From Candidatus Hydrogenedentota bacterium (lineage in GTDB: Bacteria; Hydrogenedentota; Hydrogenedentia; Hydrogenedentales; SLHB01), in assembly GCA_003557825.1 (NCBI GenBank), contig PWNM01000151.1, positions 1 through 7,888 of the forward strand: 7,888 nt of DNA, read 5' to 3'. Each line of letters begins with the position of its first letter. Position 1 is the first letter of the stretch. Positions 1 through 6,467 of the stretch are shown here, one piece after another. The notes under the pieces were generated by a model. It did not search any database, had not been told where the DNA came from, and was given only the letters and a program-made list of their open reading frames with translations. Made by a program: the position numbers and the translations under genes.

Positions 1-1
1 G

Positions 2-1429
2 TCATCGTTTGTTGGCGGTTGTGTGTTCAGCATACCAGGGCGGAGGCGGGGCGATATCGTGGGGTTCACTAGGCAAGGGCAGGGTGATCAACACCTGGCA
101 TCCGCGCCCTTCGACGCTGGTGAGTTCAACGGTCCCCCCGTGTTCTTCGATGATTCCACGTGTGATTGAAAGGCCCAAGCCGGTACCGGTGGGCTTGGTC
201 GTGAAATAGGCGTCAAAGGCGTGTTCCGCAGTATCGGGATCCATGCCAGGGCCGTCGTCCCGCACTTCGATCTCGCAGGTAATGTCGGTTAGGCGAGTAA
301 ACACCCGAACGCGTCCCCCTTCCGGGCACGCCTCCATGGCGTTTATAATGACGTTCAGCACGGCCCGCGTACATTGTTTGGAATCCAGCATCAACCGGGT
401 CTCGCCGGCGCGTAATTCACTTACGAGGCGAACCCCCCGTCGCTCGGCATCTTTGGCCACCAAATGCAGGCATTCCTCGACCAGGCTATCGACCCGGGTT
501 AACTCCGGCTGTAGCTCTCGTTCCTTAGCCAGAGAGAGGAATCCTGAGACGATGTCTTCGAGTCGGTTGACCTCCGTTTGGATAGTATGGAGTTGCTCCA
601 CCGCCCGATCGGGCGTTTGACCGGTACGAACCATATCGATGGTGTGGCTCGAAATCAGCTTGATGGCGTTCAGGGGATTGCGCAAGTCGTGGGCGACGCC
701 CGCCGCCAGATTGCCAATGGCGGATAATCGTTGGGCCTGCCGCAGCTTGGTCTCCATAACGGCCTTTTCCTTCAACGACTCCACCATCCGGTTGAACGTC
801 TCCTCGAGCGCAAGGACCTCGCCTGTGTTTTTTCCAATATCAACAGGCTTTAGATGCCCCTCGCTGATCTCCGCACAGGTCTCGGACAATTCACTGAGAG
901 GTCGGAGCGTCCGGATGATGAAATAGATCATCAAAGAAAGCGCAACGATAAACAAAACGGTGATGCCGAGTAGATAGCGGTTCTGGAAAGCCCGGATGAG
1001 TTCGGACTGGGGCGTTACGCTCACATTTAAAGTTACAAGGATGCGCCGATCGCCATCCTGGATGATAGCCTGAGCGATTTTGGTCAAGCGGCCATCTTCT
1101 TCGATCTGCGCCGTGACCGGCATGGGCATGACCTCATCTTCGACTACATCCAGATCGATTCGCATGGCATCGTTATCATAGTAGGATTCAAGGGCATGCA
1201 GGTCATCGTCTGCGCTCGTATCCAGTTGAACGCTTATCTCGTCAGCGATCCGGTTGATCTGTTCGCTCATTTCGCGGTTTACTTCGGTAAAATAATGGCT
1301 GGTTAGAACATAGACCGATCCAAGCAAACACATGAGCAACACGGCGCAGATCAAGGCGGTTCGGAACACCAGCGTGTTATACCACCGCAGCGGATGATGC
1401 CGAGACGAAGATGCCACCCTGCTATCCAT
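2..1429 (-). CDS. Sensor histidine kinase, HAMP/HisKA/HATPase_c (left mirror copy)
   Basis: This is the exact mirror of the kinase at 6460-7887 and encodes the same 475-residue protein. It has two membrane segments (about residues 20-44 and 151-173), an extracytoplasmic segment of roughly 105 residues between them, a HAMP linker, the phosphoacceptor His247 in AHDLRNPLN, and the N, G1 and G2 ATP-binding boxes. It probably phosphorylates itself on sensing an envelope signal and passes the phosphate to a response regulator that is not in the window. Its stop codon is one base from the left window edge. It lies 27 nt downstream of the uracil-DNA glycosylase gene on the same strand. Because the window is a perfect inverted repeat, it should not be counted as a second kinase gene. 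Confidence 0.9.
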   Translation of the reverse strand: MDSRVASSSRHHPLRWYNTLVFRTALICAVLLMCLLGSVYVLTSHYFTEVNREMSEQINRIADEISVQLDTSADDDLHALESYYDNDAMRIDLDVVEDEVMPMPVTAQIEEDGRLTKIAQAIIQDGDRRILVTLNVSVTPQSELIRAFQNRYLLGITVLFIVALSLMIYFIIRTLRPLSELSETCAEISEGHLKPVDIGKNTGEVLALEETFNRMVESLKEKAVMETKLRQAQRLSAIGNLAAGVAHDLRNPLNAIKLISSHTIDMVRTGQTPDRAVEQLHTIQTEVNRLEDIVSGFLSLAKERELQPELTRVDSLVEECLHLVAKDAERRGVRLVSELRAGETRLMLDSKQCTRAVLNVIINAMEACPEGGRVRVFTRLTDITCEIEVRDDGPGMDPDTAEHAFDAYFTTKPTGTGLGLSITRGIIEEHGGTVELTSVEGRGCQVLITLPLPSEPHDIAPPPPWYAEHTTANKR

Positions 1430-1460
1430 CGATTAAGTCGCCTATCGGAACTTCCCTCAT
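1422..1460 (-). other. 12-codon mini-ORF bridging glycosylase stop and kinase start (left mirror copy)
   Basis: This mirrors the mini-ORF at 6429-6467. An ATG overlaps the glycosylase stop codon in an ATGA arrangement and opens a 12-residue frame (MREVPIGDLIDG) whose stop lies just inside the kinase start region. It may couple translation of the two genes or may be chance. Confidence 0.25.
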
Positions 1461-2182
1461 GGTTCCGGGGGTTCCTCTCCGTTGAGGACCCGTATGACCG
1501 CTCGAATATCGGCCCATACCTTTGCTTTCGCATCCTGTAGCTTATCGGGCTCATTTTTTTGACGCACCAAATACGACGGATGATAGGTAACGCGAACCGG
1601 AATATCCTTGTACCAATGCCACTTCCCCCGTAATTGCCCCACCCGGGCTTCGGGCAGTCGCAACAAGCACGACGCAGCAGTCGCCCCCAATGCGCAGATT
1701 ACTTTCGGACGGATAAGTTCGAGCTGCTGAAACAGGTACGGCTCGCATGCGGCCATTTCATCAGGTTTTGGATTTCGATTTCCCGGCGGACGACACTTTA
1801 CCACGTTGCAAATATAGACATCTTCGCGTTTGACCTTGATACCACGTTCAATGATACTCGTCAGCATCTGTCCGGCGTCGCCCACAAACGGTATGCCTTG
1901 GCGGTCTTCCTCGGCCCCGGGACCCTCGCCGACAAAGACCAATTCAGCACGGGTGTTTCCCGTTCCAAAAACGGTTTGGGTACGGCCCTTGCTCAGTTCG
2001 CATTTGGTGCACCCGGCGACTTGCTTGGAAAGGTCGTCAAGCCTGCTGGCCGTGTCACTGGTCTTGATGGCATCAAGTAAAGCGGCTACTTCCTGCGAAA
2101 CAGCGATCGTATTGCGACGAGGATGCGCATGGCGGCGCACCAGTTCACATACATCATTGATGATGGCTTGAAATTGGTCCAT
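1457..2182 (-). CDS. Family 4 uracil-DNA glycosylase, Fe-S type (left mirror copy)
   Basis: This is the exact mirror of the glycosylase at 5707-6432, with the same 241 residues. Seen in the sequence: the cluster cysteines Cys58, Cys61, Cys130 and Cys146; the active-site motif GEGPGAEED (85-93); CNVVKCRPPGNR (125-136); and HPSYLVR (201-207). Family knowledge: family 4 enzymes excise uracil from DNA that arose by cytosine deamination or dUTP misincorporation, starting base excision repair. The start was placed at the ATG preceded by GGAG at 5-nt spacing. An in-frame ATG 26 codons upstream (frame end at 2260) has no good ribosome site and would include the probable promoter. It is duplicated only because of the palindrome. 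Confidence 0.92.
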   Translation of the reverse strand: MDQFQAIINDVCELVRRHAHPRRNTIAVSQEVAALLDAIKTSDTASRLDDLSKQVAGCTKCELSKGRTQTVFGTGNTRAELVFVGEGPGAEEDRQGIPFVGDAGQMLTSIIERGIKVKREDVYICNVVKCRPPGNRNPKPDEMAACEPYLFQQLELIRPKVICALGATAASCLLRLPEARVGQLRGKWHWYKDIPVRVTYHPSYLVRQKNEPDKLQDAKAKVWADIRAVIRVLNGEEPPEP

Positions 2183-2337
2183 GATGACTCCAAATCGTTT
2201 ACATGCATATCCATGAACCGGAATGATAGCATGAGGCCATGGCGTCGCCCAATACCGCAATTGTCATCTTTCCGGCGGTGATGCGGGTATATGCTATAGT
2301 GATTTTCCGAACCCGATAGACAGGGGCAGCCCAATCC
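2183..2337. promoter_or_regulatory. Divergent intergenic region between glycosylase and GH123-like genes (left mirror copy)
   Basis: These 155 bases separate two divergently transcribed genes and should hold both promoters. Toward the glycosylase (minus strand) there is an extended -10 element at 2223-2231 with a weak -35 at 2247-2252. Toward the GH123-like gene the best -10-like string is TATAGT at 2295-2300, without a convincing -35 at proper spacing. TTGTCA at 2261-2266 resembles a -35 but lies 28 nt from it. Confidence 0.4.
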
Positions 2338-4128
2338 ATGACAACCCTTTCCATACTCACCCTGGCGATGCTTGGAGCGAGTCAGGTCTGGACCGAATCA
2401 AGCCTGGTGGATGTCTACCCGGACTCCGGTCCAACTCTGGCGGCCGGAGAGGACATTCGACTCTATGCCGCCCGAGGCGAATGGGAATCGTTCCAATTAT
2501 GCGTTCAGGCGGGACGTAACGGCATGTCAGGCGTCGCGATACAGTCCGAATCCCCCCATGCTACCATCCCGGAGCCGGAGATCCGCCGCGTGGGGTATCT
2601 TTCGACGGCCAGTCCGTCGTCGCGGGCCTATCGCAATGAGTCCATGCATCCCGACCCGTTGATCCCCTTTGATGGCGCGAATCTCGAACCCGATGAAACA
2701 CTGGCCCTATGGGTTACCTATTATATCCCGCCTGAAACGCCCTCCGGAATTCACCGCGGCAAACTGACGGTATCCCAGGATCGTGGCCGGAGTTTCCCTG
2801 TCGAGGTTACCATTGAAGTGTTCGATATGACCCTATCCAAGCTGCCGGCGCTGCGTTCCTTGGCGCCCTTGGATCGCGACATGATGCGGGCATTTTATGG
2901 CATTGATAGCGATGCGGTCGAGGCTTGGGCACCCTATTACGATGCCTTCGCAGGCAGCCGTCTTTCGCTCTCTTTATGGCACGGGTACGGCTTGGTCCAT
3001 CTTGATGGCGAGGGCAATGCCAACGCGGCCCGATTCAAAGAGCACCTGAGCTTCGCCATAGACCGGCATGCAATGAATACCATCAATGTGGCGAACGGGG
3101 CCTTCGGGCTCGATCCGTTTCCCCCGCCGGCAGCAGACGGCTCGGATCCCTTGCAGCGCTATCTTGAAGACATGGGCGATTGGCTAACGGAACAAGACTG
3201 GATCAATCGAGCAGTGATACTCCCCCTAAGTATGCCGCCCCGTGAGTATTGGCCCGCGGCGCGGGGGTTGTATGACCGCATCAAAACGGCCGATTCGCGA
3301 TTCAAACGTCTGCTCGCGGGGGCTCCTCACCCCTTTTTCGAGCAATATGCGGAGGTATGGGCCGTTCCCCTGCGCCATTATCACCCACAATCGTTGGGCC
3401 GCCTGCAGGAAGGCATGTCCCTCTCGACGCCGTTGCCCTATACTGCCCGGTCCATCCAAGCATCGTCATCCGGTTATCTGGATGACATCGACATGTACGC
3501 CACGGAACCCGAGGATGCGTACGACGGGTCGTTATTCACTGCATGGTGCTCAGCTTCTCCGCCGACTTCAGAACGGCCCCAATGGTTCGAGCTGCGGTTT
3601 GATGATCCCATAGAAACCGACCAGATCAGTATCGATTGGGAACCGGGCTTCGAGGCGGAGGCAATGCGCCTGTCTATCGCTCCCTATGGCACACGAATGA
3701 CCAGCGCATCGGCGCGCTGGGAACACCGCCTGGCCCGCGGTCCCCATGAACGAAGCCAATCTACCGGCCAACTCCGCACTTCATGGCGATTCGAGGCCAT
3801 CCGTATCGAGTTCCTACGAAGCCGTCGTGGGGGACCGGTCGCCATTCGTCAACTCGAGTTTGGTCGAGAGCCTGACCCATCCAGTATCGCCGCAATCCCC
3901 CCTGTCGAAACCTGGCTATGCCCCCTCGATGGCGATTTTCCAGGCCTGGAAAATCGCCATCGAGGGGGCATAGCCAGGTTTCGACAGGGGGGATTGCGGC
4001 GATACTGGATGGGTCAGGCTCTCGACCAAACTCGAGTTGACGAATGGCGACCGGTCCCCCACGACGGCTTCGTAGGAACTCGATACGGATGGCCTCGAAT
4101 CGCCATGAAGTGCGGAGTTGGCCGGTAG
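2338..4128 (+). CDS. Secreted GH123-like/DUF4091-type protein with discoidin domain, truncated at the palindrome axis (left copy)
   Basis: Only codons 1-535 (to base 3942) are genuine. Residues 536-596 are antisense read back through the fold and are spurious, so the true C-terminus is missing. Residues 1-18 form a hydrophobic signal-peptide-like start without the usual Lys/Arg. Residues ~22-165 resemble the N-terminal beta-sandwich of DUF4091/GH123-like proteins (DPLIPFDGANLEPDETLALWVTYY-type signature, residues ~106-129). Residues ~166-360 match the start of the barrel, including WAVPLRHYHP. A discoidin (F5/8 type C-like) module follows at ~370-511 (AYDGSLFTAW at 394-403). GH123 enzymes are exo-beta-N-acetylgalactosaminidases using an Asp-Glu pair, but here the expected DEP is SMP (Ser298-Met299), so activity is doubtful. 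The start is the only ATG after an in-frame TAG at 2317; the ribosome site is weak (AGGGG, 2322-2326). The family call is by recalled motif patterns, not by a search. Confidence 0.75.
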   Translation: MTTLSILTLAMLGASQVWTESSLVDVYPDSGPTLAAGEDIRLYAARGEWESFQLCVQAGRNGMSGVAIQSESPHATIPEPEIRRVGYLSTASPSSRAYRNESMHPDPLIPFDGANLEPDETLALWVTYYIPPETPSGIHRGKLTVSQDRGRSFPVEVTIEVFDMTLSKLPALRSLAPLDRDMMRAFYGIDSDAVEAWAPYYDAFAGSRLSLSLWHGYGLVHLDGEGNANAARFKEHLSFAIDRHAMNTINVANGAFGLDPFPPPAADGSDPLQRYLEDMGDWLTEQDWINRAVILPLSMPPREYWPAARGLYDRIKTADSRFKRLLAGAPHPFFEQYAEVWAVPLRHYHPQSLGRLQEGMSLSTPLPYTARSIQASSSGYLDDIDMYATEPEDAYDGSLFTAWCSASPPTSERPQWFELRFDDPIETDQISIDWEPGFEAEAMRLSIAPYGTRMTSASARWEHRLARGPHERSQSTGQLRTSWRFEAIRIEFLRSRRGGPVAIRQLEFGREPDPSSIAAIPPVETWLCPLDGDFPGLENRHRGGIARFRQGGLRRYWMGQALDQTRVDEWRPVPHDGFVGTRYGWPRIAMKCGVGR

Positions 4129-5551
4129 ATTGGCTTCGTTCATGGGGACCGCGGGCCAGGCGGTGTTCCCAGCGCGCCGATGCGCTGGTCATTCGTGTGC
4201 CATAGGGAGCGATAGACAGGCGCATTGCCTCCGCCTCGAAGCCCGGTTCCCAATCGATACTGATCTGGTCGGTTTCTATGGGATCATCAAACCGCAGCTC
4301 GAACCATTGGGGCCGTTCTGAAGTCGGCGGAGAAGCTGAGCACCATGCAGTGAATAACGACCCGTCGTACGCATCCTCGGGTTCCGTGGCGTACATGTCG
4401 ATGTCATCCAGATAACCGGATGACGATGCTTGGATGGACCGGGCAGTATAGGGCAACGGCGTCGAGAGGGACATGCCTTCCTGCAGGCGGCCCAACGATT
4501 GTGGGTGATAATGGCGCAGGGGAACGGCCCATACCTCCGCATATTGCTCGAAAAAGGGGTGAGGAGCCCCCGCGAGCAGACGTTTGAATCGCGAATCGGC
4601 CGTTTTGATGCGGTCATACAACCCCCGCGCCGCGGGCCAATACTCACGGGGCGGCATACTTAGGGGGAGTATCACTGCTCGATTGATCCAGTCTTGTTCC
4701 GTTAGCCAATCGCCCATGTCTTCAAGATAGCGCTGCAAGGGATCCGAGCCGTCTGCTGCCGGCGGGGGAAACGGATCGAGCCCGAAGGCCCCGTTCGCCA
4801 CATTGATGGTATTCATTGCATGCCGGTCTATGGCGAAGCTCAGGTGCTCTTTGAATCGGGCCGCGTTGGCATTGCCCTCGCCATCAAGATGGACCAAGCC
4901 GTACCCGTGCCATAAAGAGAGCGAAAGACGGCTGCCTGCGAAGGCATCGTAATAGGGTGCCCAAGCCTCGACCGCATCGCTATCAATGCCATAAAATGCC
5001 CGCATCATGTCGCGATCCAAGGGCGCCAAGGAACGCAGCGCCGGCAGCTTGGATAGGGTCATATCGAACACTTCAATGGTAACCTCGACAGGGAAACTCC
5101 GGCCACGATCCTGGGATACCGTCAGTTTGCCGCGGTGAATTCCGGAGGGCGTTTCAGGCGGGATATAATAGGTAACCCATAGGGCCAGTGTTTCATCGGG
5201 TTCGAGATTCGCGCCATCAAAGGGGATCAACGGGTCGGGATGCATGGACTCATTGCGATAGGCCCGCGACGACGGACTGGCCGTCGAAAGATACCCCACG
5301 CGGCGGATCTCCGGCTCCGGGATGGTAGCATGGGGGGATTCGGACTGTATCGCGACGCCTGACATGCCGTTACGTCCCGCCTGAACGCATAATTGGAACG
5401 ATTCCCATTCGCCTCGGGCGGCATAGAGTCGAATGTCCTCTCCGGCCGCCAGAGTTGGACCGGAGTCCGGGTAGACATCCACCAGGCTTGATTCGGTCCA
5501 GACCTGACTCGCTCCAAGCATCGCCAGGGTGAGTATGGAAAGGGTTGTCAT
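3761..5551 (-). CDS. Secreted GH123-like/DUF4091-type protein with discoidin domain, truncated at the palindrome axis (right copy)
   Basis: This is the mirror of the gene starting at 2338. The genuine part is 3947-5551 (codons 1-535); the remainder of the frame, down to 3761, is antisense of the same gene created by the fold-back. The two copies overlap each other in opposite directions over 3761-4128, which real genes of this kind would not do. The protein appears to be exported: an N-terminal hydrophobic stretch, a beta-sandwich, a partial barrel with Ser298-Met299 in place of the usual Asp-Glu, then a discoidin-like module that probably binds glycans or anchors the protein. At ~524-535 (ETWLCPLDGDFP) the sequence seems to return to the barrel, which suggests the discoidin module is inserted within it. 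It is divergently transcribed from the glycosylase-kinase pair, with no clear functional link to them. Confidence 0.75.
   Translation of the reverse strand: MTTLSILTLAMLGASQVWTESSLVDVYPDSGPTLAAGEDIRLYAARGEWESFQLCVQAGRNGMSGVAIQSESPHATIPEPEIRRVGYLSTASPSSRAYRNESMHPDPLIPFDGANLEPDETLALWVTYYIPPETPSGIHRGKLTVSQDRGRSFPVEVTIEVFDMTLSKLPALRSLAPLDRDMMRAFYGIDSDAVEAWAPYYDAFAGSRLSLSLWHGYGLVHLDGEGNANAARFKEHLSFAIDRHAMNTINVANGAFGLDPFPPPAADGSDPLQRYLEDMGDWLTEQDWINRAVILPLSMPPREYWPAARGLYDRIKTADSRFKRLLAGAPHPFFEQYAEVWAVPLRHYHPQSLGRLQEGMSLSTPLPYTARSIQASSSGYLDDIDMYATEPEDAYDGSLFTAWCSASPPTSERPQWFELRFDDPIETDQISIDWEPGFEAEAMRLSIAPYGTRMTSASARWEHRLARGPHERSQSTGQLRTSWRFEAIRIEFLRSRRGGPVAIRQLEFGREPDPSSIAAIPPVETWLCPLDGDFPGLENRHRGGIARFRQGGLRRYWMGQALDQTRVDEWRPVPHDGFVGTRYGWPRIAMKCGVGR
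3930..3959. other. Fold-back junction (symmetry axis of the palindrome)
   Basis: The axis falls between 3944 and 3945. The flanking bases ATTTTCCAGG and CCTGGAAAAT form the innermost part of the two arms. The reading frame of the GH123-like gene enters the axis from either side and simply continues into its own antisense strand. There is no terminator-like T-tract, attachment site or change of composition at the axis, so it looks like a point where one molecule or graph path was copied back on itself. A short natural palindrome here could have seeded the fold-back. Confidence 0.85.
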
Positions 5552-5706
5552 GGATTGGGCTGCCCCTGTCTATCGGGTTCGGAAAATCACTATAGCATAT
5601 ACCCGCATCACCGCCGGAAAGATGACAATTGCGGTATTGGGCGACGCCATGGCCTCATGCTATCATTCCGGTTCATGGATATGCATGTAAACGATTTGGA
5701 GTCATC
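5552..5706. promoter_or_regulatory. Divergent intergenic region between GH123-like and glycosylase genes (right copy)
   Basis: This 155-base stretch separates the divergent GH123-like gene (minus strand) from the glycosylase (plus strand). It contains the glycosylase promoter candidate at 5637-5666 and its ribosome site at 5698-5701. No riboswitch-like structure, operator palindrome or small gene was evident by eye. Confidence 0.45.
5637..5666 (+). promoter_or_regulatory. Candidate sigma70-like promoter for the glycosylase-kinase operon
   Basis: TTGGGC (5637-5642) is a weak -35 and TATCAT (5661-5666) a good -10, separated by 18 nt. TGC just before the -10 gives an extended -10 (TGnTATnAT pattern), which can offset the weak -35. 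A transcript starting near 5673 would have a leader of about 34 nt before the ATG at 5707. The mirror copy lies at 2223-2252. This is pattern matching by eye only. Confidence 0.4.
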
Positions 5707-6432
5707 ATGGACCAATTTCAAGCCATCATCAATGATGTATGTGAACTGGTGCGCCGCCATGCGCATCCTCGTCGCAATACGATCGCTGTTTCGCAGGAAG
5801 TAGCCGCTTTACTTGATGCCATCAAGACCAGTGACACGGCCAGCAGGCTTGACGACCTTTCCAAGCAAGTCGCCGGGTGCACCAAATGCGAACTGAGCAA
5901 GGGCCGTACCCAAACCGTTTTTGGAACGGGAAACACCCGTGCTGAATTGGTCTTTGTCGGCGAGGGTCCCGGGGCCGAGGAAGACCGCCAAGGCATACCG
6001 TTTGTGGGCGACGCCGGACAGATGCTGACGAGTATCATTGAACGTGGTATCAAGGTCAAACGCGAAGATGTCTATATTTGCAACGTGGTAAAGTGTCGTC
6101 CGCCGGGAAATCGAAATCCAAAACCTGATGAAATGGCCGCATGCGAGCCGTACCTGTTTCAGCAGCTCGAACTTATCCGTCCGAAAGTAATCTGCGCATT
6201 GGGGGCGACTGCTGCGTCGTGCTTGTTGCGACTGCCCGAAGCCCGGGTGGGGCAATTACGGGGGAAGTGGCATTGGTACAAGGATATTCCGGTTCGCGTT
6301 ACCTATCATCCGTCGTATTTGGTGCGTCAAAAAAATGAGCCCGATAAGCTACAGGATGCGAAAGCAAAGGTATGGGCCGATATTCGAGCGGTCATACGGG
6401 TCCTCAACGGAGAGGAACCCCCGGAACCATGA
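5707..6432 (+). CDS. Family 4 uracil-DNA glycosylase, Fe-S type (right copy)
   Basis: The 241-residue protein removes uracil from DNA as the first step of base excision repair in the cytoplasm. Seen: Cys58-x2-Cys61, then Cys130 and Cys146 (16 apart), the pattern expected of the four [4Fe-4S] ligands; motif GEGPGAEED at 85-93; GIPFVGDAGQML at 96-107; CNVVKCRPPGNRNP at 125-138; HPSYLVR at 201-207. An N-terminal extension of about 55 residues precedes the first cysteine pair and makes it longer than minimal archaeal/thermophile enzymes of about 200 residues. The start is chosen by GGAG at 5698-5701, five bases before ATG. The frame is open back to an ATG at 5629, but that extension overlaps the promoter candidate. 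The kinase gene follows 27 nt downstream, suggesting one operon. The symbol udg would be generic, so none is given. Confidence 0.93.
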   Translation: MDQFQAIINDVCELVRRHAHPRRNTIAVSQEVAALLDAIKTSDTASRLDDLSKQVAGCTKCELSKGRTQTVFGTGNTRAELVFVGEGPGAEEDRQGIPFVGDAGQMLTSIIERGIKVKREDVYICNVVKCRPPGNRNPKPDEMAACEPYLFQQLELIRPKVICALGATAASCLLRLPEARVGQLRGKWHWYKDIPVRVTYHPSYLVRQKNEPDKLQDAKAKVWADIRAVIRVLNGEEPPEP

Positions 6433-6467
6433 GGGAAGTTCCGATAGGCGACTTAATCGATGGATAG
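6429..6467 (+). other. 12-codon mini-ORF bridging glycosylase stop and kinase start (right copy)
   Basis: The ATG at 6429 overlaps the glycosylase TGA (6430-6432) as ATGA. The frame encodes MREVPIGDLIDG and stops at TAG 6465-6467, five bases beyond the kinase ATG at 6460. Purine-rich GGAGAGGA (about 6409-6416) lies upstream. A ribosome finishing this frame would stop on the kinase start, which would suit translational coupling since the kinase has only a weak ribosome site (AGGCG). It is too short to prove. Confidence 0.25.

Noticed and set aside
1634..2080. 148-codon frame antisense to the glycosylase (mirror at 5809-6255)
   Set aside because: It lies wholly opposite a well-supported gene with all family motifs, has no ribosome site of note, and resembles no known protein.
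3942..3947. AGGCCT at the axis as evidence of blunt ligation of two restriction fragments (StuI/HaeIII type)
   Set aside because: Any perfect palindrome must have a self-complementary tetranucleotide at its centre, so GGCC is expected about one time in sixteen. The outer ends show no matching cut site.
3930..3959. Axis hairpin as a transcription terminator, attachment site or protelomerase-type telomere
   Set aside because: It lies inside a coding frame, has no T-tract or loop, and the symmetry continues for the full 3,944 bp to both ends. There are no telomere-resolvase or replication genes.
3916..4143. 75-codon open frames crossing the axis (3746-3973 plus strand and 3916-4143 minus strand)
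   Set aside because: They are out-of-frame shadows of the GH123-like gene extended by the fold-back and show no recognisable domain.
5629..5706. 26-residue N-terminal extension of the glycosylase from the upstream ATG at 5629
   Set aside because: There is no good ribosome site at 5629, the extension overlaps a promoter candidate, and the ATG at 5707 has GGAG at ideal spacing.
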